Assembly (NCBI GenBank): GCA_020846145.1 | Contig: JADLEL010000050.1 | Location: 1 to 37,678, forward strand | Source: Pirellulales bacterium | GTDB lineage: Bacteria > Planctomycetota > Planctomycetia > Pirellulales > Thermoguttaceae | Length of the DNA: 37,678 bases | Direction of reading: 5' to 3' | Shown here: positions 35,989 through 37,678 of the stretch, piece after piece | Position numbering within the stretch: the stretch's first letter is position 1 | Layout of the letters: each line of letters begins with the position of its first letter | The notes under the pieces: generated by a model | The model's database searches: none | What the model saw: the letters and a program-made list of their open reading frames with translations, nothing else | What the model was told of the DNA's origin: nothing | Program-made: the position numbers and the translations under genes

Positions 35989-36639
35989 GTGTCCGATGTC
36001 CATACCGAGCGCGTGCTGGTCGTGCCGACCGAATTGTTTCGCCGTTTGGGATATTTTCAGGGCTTTTGCGGCGAGATCGAACATTACCTGGCCGAATTGT
36101 TCGACGCCCGGCACGCCAGCTACCGTCCGCGCGGGGAAGTGGAGCAAGATCCCGGCTTCAAGCAGCTCATTCCCTACGTGATCTTTCGCCACGTCGATCC
36201 CCAAGGCCGCGAGAGCGTGTTTCAATACACGCGCGGCAAGGGCATGGGCGAAGGGCGGCTGCATTCCAAGCTCAGCGTGGGCATCGGCGGCCATATCTCG
36301 CTTTGCGATGCCGAGGCCGGCCCCTCGAATCATCCTTACGAAGAAGGCATGCGCCGCGAATTGGAAGAAGAGGTGCAAATCGATACTCCCTACGCGGCCC
36401 GCTGCGTGGGACTCATTAACGACGATCAGACCGAGGTCGGCCGCGTTCACTTGGGCGTGGTGCATCTGTTCGACGTCGAACGGCCCGCCGTCCTGCCGCG
36501 CGAGACCGATCTGCTGGAAACCGGATTCCGGCCCGTCCCGGAACTACTCGCCGATTTGGACGGATTCGAGACGTGGTCGTCGATTTGCTTGAAGGCGTTG
36601 TTTGGAAGGGGAGAGGGGAGAGGGGAGAGGGGAGAGTAA
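35989..36639 (+). CDS. Nudix-family hydrolase-like protein
   Basis: It starts at a GTG (35989), with CAGGGA upstream. The 216-residue protein carries a Nudix box: GGHISLCDAE at its beginning and MRRELEEEVQID at the core (R-E-L-E-E-E-V), separated by a longer loop than usual. Nudix enzymes cleave X-linked nucleoside diphosphates. Before the box, IPYVIFRHVDPQGRESVFQY is a typical beta-strand segment. The last 11 residues (GRGEGRGERGE) are encoded by a 7-base tandem repeat that also supplies the stop region, so the natural C-terminus was probably shorter. The substrate is unknown. Its stop abuts the next gene's ATG (TAAATG). Confidence 0.82.
   Translation: MSDVHTERVLVVPTELFRRLGYFQGFCGEIEHYLAELFDARHASYRPRGEVEQDPGFKQLIPYVIFRHVDPQGRESVFQYTRGKGMGEGRLHSKLSVGIGGHISLCDAEAGPSNHPYEEGMRRELEEEVQIDTPYAARCVGLINDDQTEVGRVHLGVVHLFDVERPAVLPRETDLLETGFRPVPELLADLDGFETWSSICLKALFGRGEGRGERGE
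36607..36636. repeat. 7-base tandem repeat at the 3' end of the Nudix gene
   Basis: GGGGAGA is repeated four times. The period is not a multiple of three, so a change in copy number would shift the reading frame of the last codons and move the stop. Confidence 0.9.
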
Positions 36640-37678
36640 ATGTTACCGCAATTTTCCCCACATTCCCGACAATCTCCAATCCCTAATCCCCAATCCCTAG
36701 CCCTTCCCATCTACCTCGACAACCACGCCACCACGCCGGTCGATCCGCGCGTGGTCGAAGCGATGCTGCCATATTTTACCGAGGTATTCGGCAACGCCGG
36801 CAGCACCACGCATCCGTTCGGCCATGCCGCCAAGAAGACCGTGGAGGATTCCCGGGAACGAATCGCCGCGGGCATCCGTGCGGCGGTGCGGGAAATCGTC
36901 TTCACCAGCGGCGCGACCGAGAGCAACAACCTGGCGATTCGCGGCGTAGCCGGACAGTTCGGCAGCAAGGGCCGGCATATTATTAGCGTTGCGACCGAGC
37001 ATCCCTCGGTGCTCGAACCGCTCGAAAAACTCGAGCGTCGGGGATTCGAGATCACGCTGTTGCCGGTGATTCCCGCCGGCGATGAACGTGCGGGCTGCAT
37101 CGATGCCCGGCAAGTCGCCGAATCGATCCGGTCCGATACGATTCTCGTTTCCATTATGCTGGCCAACAATGAAATCGGCGCGATCCAGCCGCTCGCCGAG
37201 ATCGGCCGTTTGTGCAAGGATCGCGGCGTGCTGCTGCATAGCGATGCCACGCAGGCGGTCGGCAAAATCGCCGTCGATGTCGAGGAGTTGCAGGTCGATC
37301 TGATGAGTTTCTCCGCCCATAAAATCTATGGGCCGAAAGGCGTCGGCGCGCTCTACGTGCGAAAATCCGGCCCGCGCGTAAAGTTGGAATCGCAAATCGA
37401 CGGCGGCGGGCAGGAATCGGGCACGCGCAGCGGAACGCTCAACGTCCCCGGCATCGTCGGCTTCGCGAAGGCGCTCGAATTATGCTCGATCGATCTCCCC
37501 GGCGAACAATTTCGCCTGCAAACAATGCGAAACCGTTTATTCGCAGGCATCACCGCCGAATTATCCGGCGTTTCGCTCAATGGGCCTGCGATAGCTCTGC
37601 ATAAAGTAGGGTGGGTCGAGCGAAGCGAAGGCCCGCCGATTAGCGGAGGAGCCGCCGGTGGGTCTTCGCTTCGCTCGA
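36640..37678 (+). CDS. Cysteine desulfurase (IscS/NifS family), cut by the window edge
   Basis: The frame runs from ATG 36640 to the end of the window (346 residues) with no stop. After a variable start (MLPQFSPHSRQSPIPNPQSL, which looks repeat-derived), the family begins at IYLDNHATTPVDPRVVEAML. PLP-binding motifs are present: TSGATESNN, the histidine in ATEHPSVLEPL, NNEIGAIQP, HSDATQAVGK, and the Schiff-base lysine in SFSAHKIYGPKGVGALY. GGGQESGTRSGTLNVPGIVG follows. The enzyme takes sulfur from cysteine for Fe-S clusters or thiolation. From residue 323 (HKVGWVERSEGPP) the frame enters a palindromic repeat rather than the expected family sequence. The catalytic-cysteine loop lies outside the window. 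Confidence 0.93.
   Translation, partial: MLPQFSPHSRQSPIPNPQSLALPIYLDNHATTPVDPRVVEAMLPYFTEVFGNAGSTTHPFGHAAKKTVEDSRERIAAGIRAAVREIVFTSGATESNNLAIRGVAGQFGSKGRHIISVATEHPSVLEPLEKLERRGFEITLLPVIPAGDERAGCIDARQVAESIRSDTILVSIMLANNEIGAIQPLAEIGRLCKDRGVLLHSDATQAVGKIAVDVEELQVDLMSFSAHKIYGPKGVGALYVRKSGPRVKLESQIDGGGQESGTRSGTLNVPGIVGFAKALELCSIDLPGEQFRLQTMRNRLFAGITAELSGVSLNGPAIALHKVGWVERSEGPPISGGAAGGSSLRS
37606..37678. repeat. Palindromic repeat, family D, copy 2, inside a coding sequence
   Basis: GTAGGGTGGGTCGAGCGAAG begins at 37606. TCGAGCGAAGCGAAG (37616-37630) is exactly mirrored by CTTCGCTTCGCTCGA at 37664-37678. The element is in frame with the cysteine desulfurase and open throughout. It is related to 17041-17073, and continues beyond the window. 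Confidence 0.9.

Overview
The window looks like a chromosomal segment of a planctomycete (Planctomycetota, probably Pirellulales-like). The basis is an inference from hallmark proteins: a giant exported protein with an N-terminal FEPLESRQLLA motif, a DUF1559 protein with a prepilin-like N-terminus (GFTLVELLVVIAIIGVL), a DUF5615/DUF433 toxin-antitoxin pair, an incomplete division/cell-wall cluster, and gaps full of palindromic repeats. No rRNA, tRNA or CRISPR array was seen.

Layout. 1-301 is the 5' part of a probable transposase on the minus strand, cut by the window edge. 302-1788 holds no convincing gene, only one palindromic repeat and a possible promoter. 1789-9943 is a seven-gene plus-strand cluster: PspA/IM30, a two-domain AAA+ ATPase, a 97-residue helical protein, a substrate-binding protein fused to an OmpA domain, an ABC permease, an ABC ATPase and a membrane coiled-coil protein. 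10575-17024 encodes one 2149-residue exported protein with cyclophilin, cadherin-like, FG-GAP-like and metalloprotease-like parts. Convergent to it are a PPOX-like flavoprotein and a PEGA lipoprotein. A PP2C phosphatase and a phytanoyl-CoA-dioxygenase-like enzyme follow on the plus strand, then dnaE on the minus strand.

24829-30146 is an accessory region: a DUF433 antitoxin with a frameshifted DUF5615 toxin, a one-polypeptide type ISP/IIG-like restriction-modification enzyme, and a secreted sialidase. 30203-32943 (minus) is a shortened dcw-type cluster mraZ-rsmH-LysM protein, with four 10-bp-spaced MraZ boxes in front of mraZ. queA diverges from it. The right end is a tight plus-strand run: DUF1559 protein, small two-helix membrane protein, Nudix hydrolase, and a cysteine desulfurase cut by the window edge.

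The most interesting system is the PspA cluster. PspA belongs to the ESCRT-III superfamily of membrane-remodelling proteins. Here it sits with its own AAA+ ATPase, with an ABC transporter whose binding protein carries a peptidoglycan-binding OmpA domain, and with a membrane coiled-coil protein. I infer an envelope-maintenance or membrane-remodelling machine linking inner membrane, ABC transporter and peptidoglycan. The second theme is the number of palindromic repeat families: almost every gap carries one, several supply the stop codon of the preceding gene, and one lies in frame inside the cysteine desulfurase gene.
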